DNA from: Sphingobacterium wenxiniae
Lineage (GTDB): Bacteria > Bacteroidota > Bacteroidia > Sphingobacteriales > Sphingobacteriaceae
NCBI RefSeq assembly: GCF_900116225.1
Contig: NZ_FOZZ01000009.1
Span: forward strand, 43,857 to 107,856
DNA length: 64,000 bases
Direction of reading: 5' to 3'
Below are positions 8,831-17,437 of the stretch, piece after piece. The notes beneath the pieces are model-generated. The model was given only the letters and a program-made list of their open reading frames with translations. It was not told the DNA's origin and searched no databases. The translations under genes were made by a program, and so were the position numbers. How positions within the stretch are numbered: the stretch's first letter is position 1; the number at the start of each line of letters is the position of its first letter.

Positions 8831-9625
8831 ATGGGCATATTTGATTTAGATATATTGAGTGGTTTTAGGCTGCTGGATGTTATTGACATCCTGCTGGTGG
8901 CTATTATTATTTATTATATCTACAGCCTGATTAAAGGTACTATAGCCGTTAATATCCTTTTGGGGGTAGGTTTGTTCTACGGTATCTATCTTGTCGTGAA
9001 GCAAATGGAGATGCGACTGCTGACCGAAATCTTTGGCGGCTTCATTTCTGTTGGTTCGATTGCTTTGATTGTCGTATTTCAGCAGGAAATCCGACGATTT
9101 TTGATTCATGTGGGGAAAAATGTATCCATTCGGCGTAAAAAGTTTTTATGGTCTATTTTTGGCAATAAGAAAACAACGCAAATCACTAATGGCGAACAGA
9201 TAAGGCCTATTATCGATGCCTGCAGAAGCATGTCAAAATCAAAAACCGGAGCATTGCTGGTTTTTTCACGTTATTTTGATGAAGAATATTACCAATCCAG
9301 CGGGGTATATATCGATGCCCCTATCTCGAAACGCTTACTGGAAAGTATCTTTTTCAAGAATAGTCCCTTGCACGATGGCGCTGTTATTATTGTGGACTTT
9401 AGGATTATGACAGCAAGCAGTGTTCTTCCGCTTTCAGACAGCGAAGATTTGCCGCCACAGTTCGGACTTCGGCATCGGGCTGCTATCGGTGTGACCGAAG
9501 TATCGGAAGCTATTGCTGTGATTGTCTCGGAAGAAACAGGCGAAATTTCTCTGGCAAAAGATGGACATGTTAATATGAACCTCAGCCCTGAGGAATTGGA
9601 AAAAATATTGATGGAGGAGCTTTAA
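8831..9625 (+). CDS. cdaA: Membrane diadenylate cyclase CdaA
   Basis: CdaA makes the second messenger cyclic di-AMP from two ATP. The 264-residue protein has three N-terminal membrane helices (residues about 15-90), including LLVAIIIYYIYSLIKG and ILLGVGLFYGIYLVVK, then a DAC domain with the catalytic DGAVII (near residue 182) and RHRAAIG (near residue 216). Length and order match the CdaA (DacA) class and not DisA or CdaS. The usual CdaA partners CdaR and GlmM are not adjacent here. An AT-rich stretch precedes it, and no second gene follows for 266 bp. Confidence 0.93.
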   Translation: MGIFDLDILSGFRLLDVIDILLVAIIIYYIYSLIKGTIAVNILLGVGLFYGIYLVVKQMEMRLLTEIFGGFISVGSIALIVVFQQEIRRFLIHVGKNVSIRRKKFLWSIFGNKKTTQITNGEQIRPIIDACRSMSKSKTGALLVFSRYFDEEYYQSSGVYIDAPISKRLLESIFFKNSPLHDGAVIIVDFRIMTASSVLPLSDSEDLPPQFGLRHRAAIGVTEVSEAIAVIVSEETGEISLAKDGHVNMNLSPEELEKILMEEL

Positions 9626-9748
9626 CACTGTATTTACTTCAGTATCTTTTATTAATGTCCGAATTTTCTTTCTGATTTGTTTTGTTTTATTGAATGATTG
9701 CTTAAATTTATACCTACTATAACCACATTGTGCAGATGTCACCTTTTT

Positions 9749-9830
9749 TGTCATCCTGAGCCTGTCGAAGGATAGACATGTCGCTCTTCCTTCGCCATAG
9801 TCGAGGCACAGCGACAAGCTCAGAGTGACA
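9749..9830. repeat. Imperfect inverted repeat, probable dispersed intergenic element
   Basis: An 82-bp element whose arms (starting GTCATCCTGAGCCTGTCG and ending CGACAAGCTCAGAGTGACA) are imperfect complements with about 45 bp between them. Sequences of this CTGAGC-TGTCGAAGG type are common intergenic repeats in Bacteroidota genomes. It lies in the 266-bp gap between cdaA and the DUF1338 gene and could also act as a transcript end. No open frame of note is present. Confidence 0.6.
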
Positions 9831-9891
9831 ATTAGGATACTTTTATTTCATAATGCACAATGAGGCTGTATAAACTTAAAACATATAGGCT

Positions 9892-10803
9892 ATGCATTTT
9901 GATGAGCAAAACCCCTTGGATATTGTCTTGAATGACTTGTTTGAACATTACCGTCAGCATGTTTCGGATGTGTCAAAAATCACGAACAGTCTGTTAACGC
10001 AGGGTGTTATCTCTTCCCAAGAAGATATTGTGAACGATCATATTGCTTTTCGTACCCTGGGTGTGTCATATCTTGGTATCCAATCCTTTGAGAAGATTTT
10101 CTTGGCGTATGGTTATAGGAAGAAGGATTACTTTTATTTTGAAGGAAAAAAATTAGATGCGTATTGGTATGCACCACCAGCCCCACACTATCCGCGGATT
10201 TTTGTATCAGAATTGCGTGTCGAGGATTTGAGTGAGCAAGTGCAGGTCATCATCAAAAAATATACAGACCCAATTACTGCGGACCCTGTAGACGCTTTAG
10301 AACTGTCCAATGGAGAGGAGGTCGCTGCTTTTTTGCAAAAACCATTGTGGGATCTGCCTACATCGGAGGAGTATCAAACGCTGTTGGCAGAAAGTGAGTA
10401 TGCTGCTTGGGTAATCTATAATCGTTATTATCTCAACCATTATACCATCAGTATCCACGAGCTTAAAGATGGCTATAATACGTTGGAAGAGTTCAACGCT
10501 TTCTTGGAAAGTATCGGCGTCAAACTCAATAACTCCGGAGGTAAGATAAAAACCAGTGCAGATGGTTTATTGCGTCAAAGCAGTACGGTATCGGCGTTGT
10601 ATGATGCGCGTTTCTCCGATGGAAGAACACTGGAAATCGCGGGAAGTTATGTCGAGTTTGCTGAGCGTAGTCCATTGCCGCAGTTTAAGAATATGCCTAA
10701 GAAAGAATTGAAACCGGAACACCGTCGAGACGGCTTTGAAACCAATAATGCAGATAAGATTTTTGAAAGTACCTATACTTCGCAGATTAAGGGAAAGCAA
10801 TAA
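9892..10803 (+). CDS. DUF1338 protein, probable 2-oxoadipate dioxygenase/decarboxylase (HglS-like)
   Basis: The 303-residue protein matches DUF1338, a vicinal-oxygen-chelate-like fold with a metal triad. Candidate ligands are His50 (NDHIAFRT), His183 (LNHYTISIH) and Glu255 (GSYVEFAER). The characterised member HglS converts 2-oxoadipate to D-2-hydroxyglutarate in lysine breakdown. The next gene, 18 bp downstream on the same strand, encodes a YdiJ-type flavin and iron-sulfur enzyme of the kind that oxidises D-2-hydroxyglutarate, so the pair would carry 2-oxoadipate through to 2-oxoglutarate. The family is seen in the sequence. The reaction is inferred from the family and neighbour. Confidence 0.8.
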   Translation: MHFDEQNPLDIVLNDLFEHYRQHVSDVSKITNSLLTQGVISSQEDIVNDHIAFRTLGVSYLGIQSFEKIFLAYGYRKKDYFYFEGKKLDAYWYAPPAPHYPRIFVSELRVEDLSEQVQVIIKKYTDPITADPVDALELSNGEEVAAFLQKPLWDLPTSEEYQTLLAESEYAAWVIYNRYYLNHYTISIHELKDGYNTLEEFNAFLESIGVKLNNSGGKIKTSADGLLRQSSTVSALYDARFSDGRTLEIAGSYVEFAERSPLPQFKNMPKKELKPEHRRDGFETNNADKIFESTYTSQIKGKQ

Positions 10804-10821
10804 TAAACGATAGTATTAGGC

Positions 10822-13752
10822 ATGGATGAGGCGTTGAAACAGTTGGCCGCGAGCCTGTCAGGGGAGTTTTTTATTGATAAAAAGATGCGCATCCTGTACG
10901 CTACTGATGCGTCTGCCTATAGGGAATTACCGTTGGCGGTCGCTTACCCGAAGACGGTCGAAGACATTCAGCAGCTTATTCAATTTGCTAGAGAACAACA
11001 GACTTCACTTATTCCCCGTACAGCAGGAACTTCACTTGCTGGGCAAGTTGTTGGACAAGGAATTGTGGTGGACGTGTCCAAACATTTTACCCAGATCTTA
11101 GAGCTGAATGAAAAGGAAAAGTGGGTGAAAGTTCAGCCGGGAGTTATTCGCGACGAATTGAATCGATACCTTAAACCCCATGGACTTTATTTTGGTCCCG
11201 AAACTTCTACCGCCAACCGGGCGATGATCGGAGGGATGGTGGGAAATAACTCCTGTGGTTCAAACTCGCTTATCTATAAAAGTACCCGTGAGCATACCCT
11301 GGAAATCGAAGCTATTTTGAGCGATGGCTCGTTGGTAACTTTCGGAGCATTGTCGTTTGCCGATTTTTGTGAAAAATGTGCGCTACCTACGCTGGAAGGT
11401 AAAATCTACAAGCATATTCGTACTTTGCTGAGCGACTATAATAATCAGGAAGAAATCCGTAGAGAATTTCCGAAACCATCTATTGAGCGGCGAAATACAG
11501 GCTATGCGGTGGATATGCTGCTGGCAATGGATCCGTTTACAGCAGGAGGTTCGCTCTTTAACTTTTGCTCGTTGCTTTGCGGTTCGGAAGGAACGCTAGC
11601 TTTTATCCAAAGTATTAAGCTGAATTTGGTGGATTTGCCACAACGCCCTTCGGGCTTGCTTTGTGTACATTTTCATACGGTCGATGAGGCGTTGCAGGCT
11701 AATCTTATTGCTTTGGCTCACCGACCTTTGGTTTCTGAACTCATGGATCATTATATTTTGGAATGTACCAAGAGCAACATGGAACAAAGGCGGAACAGGT
11801 TTTTTGTGGAGGGAGAGCCTGGAGCGATTCTCGTTATTGAATATGATGGTCAGGATGAAGCCGATATTAGGAGGTGTGTAGGGCTTGTTGAAGCTGATCT
11901 GCGGGCAAAGGAGCTTGGGTATGCTTTCCCTCTGGTATTGGGAACGGACAAAAAGCGGGTGTGGGATTTACGGAAAGCAGGACTTGGCTTGTTGAGCAAT
12001 GTTCCCGGAGATGAAAAGCCTGCCGCAGTGATCGAAGATACCGCGGTCGCCGTGCAAGATTTGCCAGCCTATATTACGGAGTTCAACGAGATATTGCGTC
12101 GATATGGCATGTATTCGGTGCATTATGCCCACGCGGCAACGGGAGAACTGCATCTTCGGCCCATTATTAATTTAAAGACCAAAGAAGGCAATAAACAGTT
12201 TCGGACGATTGCCATAGAGATTGCCAAACTGGTCAAGAAATACCGAGGCTCATTGAGTGGCGAACATGGAGATGGACGTTTGCGCGGCGAATTTATCGCC
12301 ATGATGGTAGGCGAGAAAAATTATCAACTGCTAAAAGAAATTAAAGATACTTGGGATCCGTTTGGAATATTTAATCCAGGGAAGATTGTGGATACGCCTC
12401 CGATGCATACCTCATTGCGGTATGAAGCAGGACGAACAGAACGTATTGTTCCTTCCGTATTTCGCTATACAGGGCAGAATATCCTGCAACATGCCGAGCA
12501 ATGTAACGGTTCGGGCGATTGCCGTAAAACAGCATTAAGCGGAGGAACGATGTGCCCGTCATATATGGCCACCCGAAATGAGCAGGACACTACGCGAGCG
12601 AGAGCCAATATATTGCGGGAGATGCTGACCACTTCTACTAAGATGAATCCTTTTGATCACGATGAGATCAAAGAGGTTATGGATTTGTGTTTAAGCTGCA
12701 AAGGCTGCAAATCCGAATGTCCATCTAGTGTGGATATGGCTAAATTAAAAGCTGATTTTTTGCAGGCTTATTATGACAGCAACGGCGTGCCTTTCCGTTC
12801 ATGGATGATTGGTCATGTAGATATTATGACGAAGTATGTGTCTACAGTTCCGCGGTTTTACAATTGGTTGATTTCTAATGGTGTAACCAGCCGTTGGATG
12901 AAATCTATCCTTGGTTTTGCACAAGAACGCCAAATACCCTATGTGGCAAAACAATCGCTACTCAAATGGTTTCGGAAACGTTCTTTGCCAAGCATCCTGT
13001 CGAAATCCAGAAAAACAGTTTATTTCTTTTTTGATGAATTTACCAACTATCAGGAAGTGGAGATAGGCAAACTTGCTATTTTGCTGTTGGAACGGTTGGG
13101 GTATCCTGTTCTGCATGTTCCCCATGCGAATAGTGGTAGAGCTTTATTCTCCAAGGGTTTTTTGAGAGAAGCCAAAAAGTTGGCAAACCAGAATGTTCAG
13201 ACTTTCTCGGAATTGTTGGGAGAAGAAGCTTTGCTGGTTGCAGTGGAGCCTTCGACGATTTTGAGCTTTAGGGATGAATATGTGGATTTGGTAGATGAAC
13301 AGCTTATCGACAAGGCGAAGCATGTTGCACGTTATGCATTGACGATAGAAGAGTTTTTACATCAGGAAATGCAATTCGGAAGAATCCAAAAAGAAGCTTT
13401 TGGCGATACTCCGCAGGATATTCTGCTGCATGGACATTGCCAGCAAAAAGCTTGGGGATTGCAGGAAATTGTGGCGGATGTCTTGCGTTTTCCCGCTGGG
13501 CATCAGGTTGAGATTATTCCTTCGGGCTGTTGCGGAATGGCTGGTTCTTTTGGCTATGAGAAGGAACATTACCCTGTTTCACAGGCTATTGGTGAGTTGG
13601 TACTTTACCCGGCAGTACGAGCAAAGAAGACGCAACAAATCGTGGCAGCGCCCGGCTCTTCCTGTAGGCATCAAATCCTCGAAGGTGTGGGAGAACTTGC
13701 CAAACATCCTGTGGAGATTCTGTATCTTGCACTGAGGAAAGGAGATCAGTAG
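10822..13752 (+). CDS. FAD-binding and 4Fe-4S oxidoreductase, YdiJ-type (probable D-2-hydroxyglutarate dehydrogenase)
   Basis: This is a 976-residue three-part protein. An FAD-binding domain lies at about residues 30-230 (PRTAGTSLAGQVVGQGIVVD, GGMVGNNSCGSNS). An FAD-oxidase C-terminal domain follows to about 530 (GELHLRPIINLK, GSLSGEHGDGRLRGEF). A ferredoxin-like and CCG-type cysteine-rich half has CLSCKGCKSECP, GHCQQKAW and SGCCGMAGSFGYEKEHY. YdiJ relatives oxidise D-2-hydroxyglutarate or D-lactate and pass electrons to the quinone or another carrier. Adjacency to an HglS-like gene favours D-2-hydroxyglutarate. D-lactate is the main alternative. It is followed by comF after only 3 bp. Confidence 0.88.
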   Translation: MDEALKQLAASLSGEFFIDKKMRILYATDASAYRELPLAVAYPKTVEDIQQLIQFAREQQTSLIPRTAGTSLAGQVVGQGIVVDVSKHFTQILELNEKEKWVKVQPGVIRDELNRYLKPHGLYFGPETSTANRAMIGGMVGNNSCGSNSLIYKSTREHTLEIEAILSDGSLVTFGALSFADFCEKCALPTLEGKIYKHIRTLLSDYNNQEEIRREFPKPSIERRNTGYAVDMLLAMDPFTAGGSLFNFCSLLCGSEGTLAFIQSIKLNLVDLPQRPSGLLCVHFHTVDEALQANLIALAHRPLVSELMDHYILECTKSNMEQRRNRFFVEGEPGAILVIEYDGQDEADIRRCVGLVEADLRAKELGYAFPLVLGTDKKRVWDLRKAGLGLLSNVPGDEKPAAVIEDTAVAVQDLPAYITEFNEILRRYGMYSVHYAHAATGELHLRPIINLKTKEGNKQFRTIAIEIAKLVKKYRGSLSGEHGDGRLRGEFIAMMVGEKNYQLLKEIKDTWDPFGIFNPGKIVDTPPMHTSLRYEAGRTERIVPSVFRYTGQNILQHAEQCNGSGDCRKTALSGGTMCPSYMATRNEQDTTRARANILREMLTTSTKMNPFDHDEIKEVMDLCLSCKGCKSECPSSVDMAKLKADFLQAYYDSNGVPFRSWMIGHVDIMTKYVSTVPRFYNWLISNGVTSRWMKSILGFAQERQIPYVAKQSLLKWFRKRSLPSILSKSRKTVYFFFDEFTNYQEVEIGKLAILLLERLGYPVLHVPHANSGRALFSKGFLREAKKLANQNVQTFSELLGEEALLVAVEPSTILSFRDEYVDLVDEQLIDKAKHVARYALTIEEFLHQEMQFGRIQKEAFGDTPQDILLHGHCQQKAWGLQEIVADVLRFPAGHQVEIIPSGCCGMAGSFGYEKEHYPVSQAIGELVLYPAVRAKKTQQIVAAPGSSCRHQILEGVGELAKHPVEILYLALRKGDQ

Positions 13753-13755
13753 TTT

Positions 13756-14460
13756 ATGAATGTTTCTGGAACTGTCAAAAGATATAAAGAGTACCTCCTA
13801 GGATTGTTTTTTCCTCCGCTTTGTGTAGCATGTAAAACACCGCTTTTGCATCAAGAAAATACATTATGTGCCACCTGTCTGTTTCATCTGCCAATAAATG
13901 ATCATCATCTTTTTGCTGTCAATGATGCCGTGAAGCGATTTTGGGGAAAGACGGACATAATTATGGCAGCATCGTATCTGTCGTTTACGAAATCGTCTTT
14001 GGTACAGACGATTGTGCATGATCTGAAATATAAAGGTAATCGTGCTGTAGGCTATTATCTTGGTGTGGCTTTTGGTAAAAAATTATTGGAATCTCCGTTT
14101 TTTAAAGAAGTTGAGCTGATTGTACCTATCCCTTTGCATAAGAAAAAGAAACAGCAACGAGGATATAATCAAAGCGCGGATATTGCGAAAGGGATTGCTG
14201 ACGCAATGGGTTTGCCTATGGATAGCATGAGCCTGATTAGGGTTGTACATACGGAAAGCCAGACGAAAAAGCAGGGAATGGAGCGCTTTGATAATATGGA
14301 AAATGTGTTTACTTGTGCGAATCCAAAAACGTTGGAGGGGAAGCATATCCTGTTGGTGGACGATGTGCTGACAACAGGCGCTACAATGGCCTCCGCAGCA
14401 GAGATATTACAGAAAATGGCAGATTGCAAAATCTCCGTAGCAACGATAGCCATTGCTTAA
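13756..14460 (+). CDS. ComF family protein (phosphoribosyltransferase-like)
   Basis: The 234-residue protein has an N-terminal zinc-binding part (CVACK and CATC, about residues 23-43) and a C-terminal type I phosphoribosyltransferase domain with the PRPP loop HILLVDDVLTTGATM (about 196-210). ComF proteins are needed for natural DNA uptake in several bacteria, probably at the single-stranded DNA entry step, and act in the cytoplasm. The gene starts 3 bp after the preceding stop, so it is probably read through from the DUF1338 operon. A role in transformation here is only by family. Confidence 0.9.
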   Translation: MNVSGTVKRYKEYLLGLFFPPLCVACKTPLLHQENTLCATCLFHLPINDHHLFAVNDAVKRFWGKTDIIMAASYLSFTKSSLVQTIVHDLKYKGNRAVGYYLGVAFGKKLLESPFFKEVELIVPIPLHKKKKQQRGYNQSADIAKGIADAMGLPMDSMSLIRVVHTESQTKKQGMERFDNMENVFTCANPKTLEGKHILLVDDVLTTGATMASAAEILQKMADCKISVATIAIA

Positions 14461-14463
14461 TGC

Positions 14464-14589
14464 TTATCGACTTCGCTGTTTACCACCATGGGCGGAAGGA
14501 CATCCACAATCTTTCTTAAAAATGGAGCAAGAACTTAACGAAGCTAAGCTTGCCAAAATGATTAAGATATATGCAACTCTTTTTTTCAT
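14464..14589 (-). CDS. Small Cys-containing lipoprotein, 41 residues
   Basis: A short minus-strand gene encodes a Lys-Lys-Arg start, a hydrophobic core (VAYILIILASLASL) and the lipobox LSSC with Cys21, then a tail of only about 20 residues containing DCGCPSAH. This is a complete lipoprotein signal followed by a tiny mature peptide with two more cysteines and a histidine. No function is known to me. The CGC-P-H cluster could bind metal or form disulfides. It lies between comF (convergent, 3 bp away) and vanZ (same strand, 48 bp upstream), so it is probably co-transcribed with vanZ. Confidence 0.65.
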   Translation of the reverse strand: MKKRVAYILIILASLASLSSCSIFKKDCGCPSAHGGKQRSR

Positions 14590-14637
14590 TCTAAATGTTT
14601 TTGTCCGCAGATATTGAACTTATTTCCTAAAAGCCTG

Positions 14638-15024
14638 CTAATAAGAAGCCCTGTTCTGATACAACAATAGGTAAGCAAAAAGCGCCATTCCAATACCTAC
14701 TCCATCTGCAAAAATATCCCACCAGTCTGCCTGTCTGCCCAGTGAAAGGTAATATTGTATAGCTTCGCTGAGGAACGCCACAAAAATAGCAATAATTGCG
14801 GTGAGTATAATCGTTCTTATCTTGGAAACCCTGCGTTTAGATTGTATAGTTGCCCCGAAGAGGAGTAATACCGTAAAGACAAAGAAAAAACCACAATGCG
14901 CCATTTTATCAAACCCTTCAAAATAAGATGTGCTAGGTAGATCACTGGAAGGCATGCTCATCAGTACCAACATAAGGATACCCCAAAGAATAGCCCATGA
15001 ATAGTTTAAAAGGTATTTCAACAT
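14638..15024 (-). CDS. VanZ family membrane protein
   Basis: The 128-residue protein has four hydrophobic helices and the VanZ-like signatures MPSSDLP after helix 1, DKMAHCGFFFVFTVLLL in helix 2, and the C-terminal RQADWWDIFADGVGIGMALFA. VanZ-like proteins are small inner-membrane proteins. One in Enterococcus raises teicoplanin resistance, but in most genomes the role is unknown, and vancomycin genes are absent here. The start at 15024 has a -7 box 46 bp upstream. Confidence 0.88.
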   Translation of the reverse strand: MLKYLLNYSWAILWGILMLVLMSMPSSDLPSTSYFEGFDKMAHCGFFFVFTVLLLFGATIQSKRRVSKIRTIILTAIIAIFVAFLSEAIQYYLSLGRQADWWDIFADGVGIGMALFAYLLLYQNRASY

Positions 15025-15070
15025 GATTCTAAAGTCGGTTTTATTTATGAAGTTTCAAAGAAAATGTTCA

Positions 15071-15078
15071 CAAACCTA
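15071..15078 (-). promoter_or_regulatory. Putative -7 box for vanZ
   Basis: On the minus strand TAGGTTTG matches TAnnTTTG, 46 bp before the vanZ ATG. Confidence 0.4.
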
Positions 15079-15205
15079 TATGGTTTCTATGTTTTTCTAC
15101 TGAAATTTTAGGCCATAATTGTACCTGTTGGGTTTGTTTGTAAATTTTTAATAAAAATTATTTCGCTTATAATCAGGTAGTTATGTTTATTTTTTAATTT
15201 TTATA

Positions 15206-15226
15206 GTACTATGTATTGCATAGTAC
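15206..15226. promoter_or_regulatory. Probable PadR operator (palindrome over the -33 region)
   Basis: GTACTATG-TATTG-CATAGTAC is a perfect 8-bp inverted repeat with a 5-bp centre. It overlaps the -33 element of the padR-pspC promoter. PadR-family dimers are known to bind such short inverted repeats (ATGT...ACAT and ACTATG...CATAGT types) and to repress their own operons, so autoregulation is likely. Confidence 0.65.
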
Positions 15227-15247
15227 AGTATTAAACATATATCTTTG
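15216..15247 (+). promoter_or_regulatory. Promoter of the padR-pspC operon
   Basis: TTGC at 15216-15219, a 20-bp spacer and TATCTTTG at 15240-15247 fit the Bacteroidota -33/-7 pattern. The -7 box ends 7 bp before the chosen padR ATG, so the message has almost no leader. Confidence 0.6.
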
Positions 15248-15254
15248 TATTGTT

Positions 15255-15587
15255 ATGATAGCTGAAAATACACAAATCCAAATGAGGAAGGGGATACTGG
15301 AATACTGTATCCTTTCTATAATTTCCCGAGGGGAAATCTATGCCTCAGATATTATCAGCGAGTTGAAAAAGGCACAATTGCTGGTGGTGGAGGGGACATT
15401 ATACCCGCTACTGACCAGATTAAAGAATAACGGACTCTTGAGCTATAACTGGAAAGAGTCCACTTCGGGGCCTCCTCGTAAATATTATCAGATTACAGAC
15501 GAAGGGCGTCAAGTTTTGGAGCAACTGGACGTCACTTGGCGCGAACTGGTTTTCGCCGTGGAGACCTCTTTGGAAGGAAGAAATTAA
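15255..15587 (+). CDS. PadR family transcriptional regulator
   Basis: The 110-residue winged-helix protein has KGILEYCILSIISRGEIYASDII, then VEGTLYPLLTRLKNNGLLSYNW, with the wing in SGPPRKYYQITDEG. This is the PadR N-terminal domain. There is only a short C-terminal helix, so it is a small (PadR-s1) type without a separate ligand domain. It is expected to repress the operon that contains it. The open frame extends to 15216, but the ATG at 15255 is chosen because it follows the -7 box and removes 13 unrelated residues. The pspC gene begins 33 bp after its stop. Confidence 0.92.
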   Translation: MIAENTQIQMRKGILEYCILSIISRGEIYASDIISELKKAQLLVVEGTLYPLLTRLKNNGLLSYNWKESTSGPPRKYYQITDEGRQVLEQLDVTWRELVFAVETSLEGRN

Positions 15588-15620
15588 CGGAGACGTAAAC
15601 ATACAAAGCAAAACAAAGTC

Positions 15621-17336
15621 ATGAACAAGACCATTATTATAAACATAAACAGCATTGTTTTTCACATTGAGGAGGATGCGTACGAGACGCTTCGGTCCTA
15701 TATGATCGAAATCAAAAAGCACTTTGGGAATACTTCAGAGAGCAAGGAAATCCTGGAAGATATTGAGAACCGTATTGCTGAGATGTTCAGCGAGCGTATC
15801 GAGACAGGTAGAAAAGAAGTCATCAATTTAGAAGATGTGCAACAGGTTATCACGCAGATGGGGCGTGTTAGCGATTTCGAAGAAAGTGAGGAGAGTGCAG
15901 GCGAGAGCTATCAGCAATCAGAGAAAGAGGAGCAGCCTACAGATACGCATTTCGGCAAAAAGCTGATGCGTGACCCTGACGATAAAATTTTGGGTGGGGT
16001 TTGTAGTGGCTTGGCACATTATTTTGCTATGGATCCGCGGTGGATTCGTATTCTGTTGGTGCTTTTTGTATTGATTGGTGGATCCGGTTTTTTGGTGTAT
16101 GCCGTATTGTGGATTGTGATGCCGGAGGCTACAACCCGTGCTGATAAAATGGCGATGCGTGGTGAAGCTCCGAATTTGCAGAACTTTAAAAGATCTTTCG
16201 ATGAGGAAGCAAAGGGTTTTTCAGATAGCCTTTCGGGTGCGGGTGAACAAATCAGCAGAGGCGCACGTAAGGCAGGAACTGTCTTGGGAGGCTGTCTAGG
16301 TCTGATTGGCAAGTTGATCGCTTGGTTGATGCTGATTAATACTGGATTGAGTATTTTAGGACTTTTTATCTTCTATGTGTTCAACCTGATGAACCTGTTC
16401 GGTTTAGAAAACCCGATGTTCTTTCCGCCATTAGAAGTATTGACGAATGACGAAGCGCTTATAGCGTTGACCTTTGGCTTCCTCGCGATAATTATCCCAT
16501 TTTTGGCTCTGTTCTTCCTGCTGGTGCGCATCTTGTTCAAAACCGACAAGATGAACAATTATGCGGCATTGACGATGTTTGCTGTTTGGATAGTTTCTGT
16601 TATTGGTGTTATTTACTATTGTGTTTATGCTGCGCAGGATTTCCGAGAAGAGAGCAAAATCAATGTACAGAAAAATATTAGCAAACAGGAGGTGTACTAC
16701 TTTACGGAGAAGGATGTGCGTATTTTAGATACAAACGAGAAGGATTCTTTGAAATCAAAATTTAATATACAATTCGATGGTCAGGATTTTAGAAAATACC
16801 TACATGGTAATATCGGTATTCAATTTGAAAGTTTGGATTCTTTAGCACAGCCATATATCCAGTATAATTATTCGGCAAAAGGCAGAACCTATAACCTGGC
16901 TGCTGAACGTGCTGGTAATATTTTGTATGAAGCTGTACAAGAAGGAAACACAATTTTATTTCCAAGTCATTTTATTTTAAAAAATAATCCTTTGGAACGC
17001 GACCAATCCGTACGTTCTATCGTCTTCTTACCAGTCGGGTCTAAAGTTGTACTACATCGAGAGATTGAACATAAGCTGAGGGATATTTCTTATTATGATT
17101 GCTGGGTGAATTATCCGGATAACCATCAGCAAAAGTACACAGAGTGGGTAATGACAAAAACAGGTCTTGTATGTACAAAACAGGCTCCCGTAGAAAAAGA
17201 ACAAGAAGAAAATGTAGAAGAGGTGAAAGCAACTAAAGAAGAAATTAAGCAAGACTCCGTTATCCGCATAGACGGTTCAAATTTGACTATTGAAGTAAAG
17301 GATAAGAAGGTCGAGATTAATACAAAGGAAGACTAA
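15621..17336 (+). CDS. PspC domain membrane protein
   Basis: The 571-residue protein starts with a cytoplasmic segment of about 100 residues (IEEDAYETLRSYMIEIKKHF, then a helical acidic region) that resembles the front part of other Bacteroidota PspC proteins. A PspC domain follows at about 115-175 (KKLMRDPDDKILGGVCSGLAHYF as a motif, then a helix ending in AVLWIVMPE), then three or four further membrane helices to about residue 345. The C-terminal half (about 350-571) is likely periplasmic and ends in a charged Glu/Lys-rich tail. PspC proteins respond to envelope stress in other bacteria. Pairing with a PadR repressor is a recurring arrangement. Partner proteins are not visible. Confidence 0.88.
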   Translation: MNKTIIININSIVFHIEEDAYETLRSYMIEIKKHFGNTSESKEILEDIENRIAEMFSERIETGRKEVINLEDVQQVITQMGRVSDFEESEESAGESYQQSEKEEQPTDTHFGKKLMRDPDDKILGGVCSGLAHYFAMDPRWIRILLVLFVLIGGSGFLVYAVLWIVMPEATTRADKMAMRGEAPNLQNFKRSFDEEAKGFSDSLSGAGEQISRGARKAGTVLGGCLGLIGKLIAWLMLINTGLSILGLFIFYVFNLMNLFGLENPMFFPPLEVLTNDEALIALTFGFLAIIIPFLALFFLLVRILFKTDKMNNYAALTMFAVWIVSVIGVIYYCVYAAQDFREESKINVQKNISKQEVYYFTEKDVRILDTNEKDSLKSKFNIQFDGQDFRKYLHGNIGIQFESLDSLAQPYIQYNYSAKGRTYNLAAERAGNILYEAVQEGNTILFPSHFILKNNPLERDQSVRSIVFLPVGSKVVLHREIEHKLRDISYYDCWVNYPDNHQQKYTEWVMTKTGLVCTKQAPVEKEQEENVEEVKATKEEIKQDSVIRIDGSNLTIEVKDKKVEINTKED

Positions 17337-17437
17337 AAACAGATTAACACAACTATTTATATTTCATCTGGAGCTGTCTTGAAATGATGGATAACATCTT
17401 TTCGGATAGCTCCCGGGAAATCTTTTGACTAAAAACT

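Noticed and set aside
14638..15024. Glycopeptide resistance via VanZ
   Set aside because: No vanA/H/X-type genes are nearby, and VanZ-like proteins are widespread with unknown roles.
17384..17428. Short open frame (14 residues) before the beta-barrel gene as a leader peptide
   Set aside because: No codon run or attenuator structure supports it. Such short frames occur by chance.
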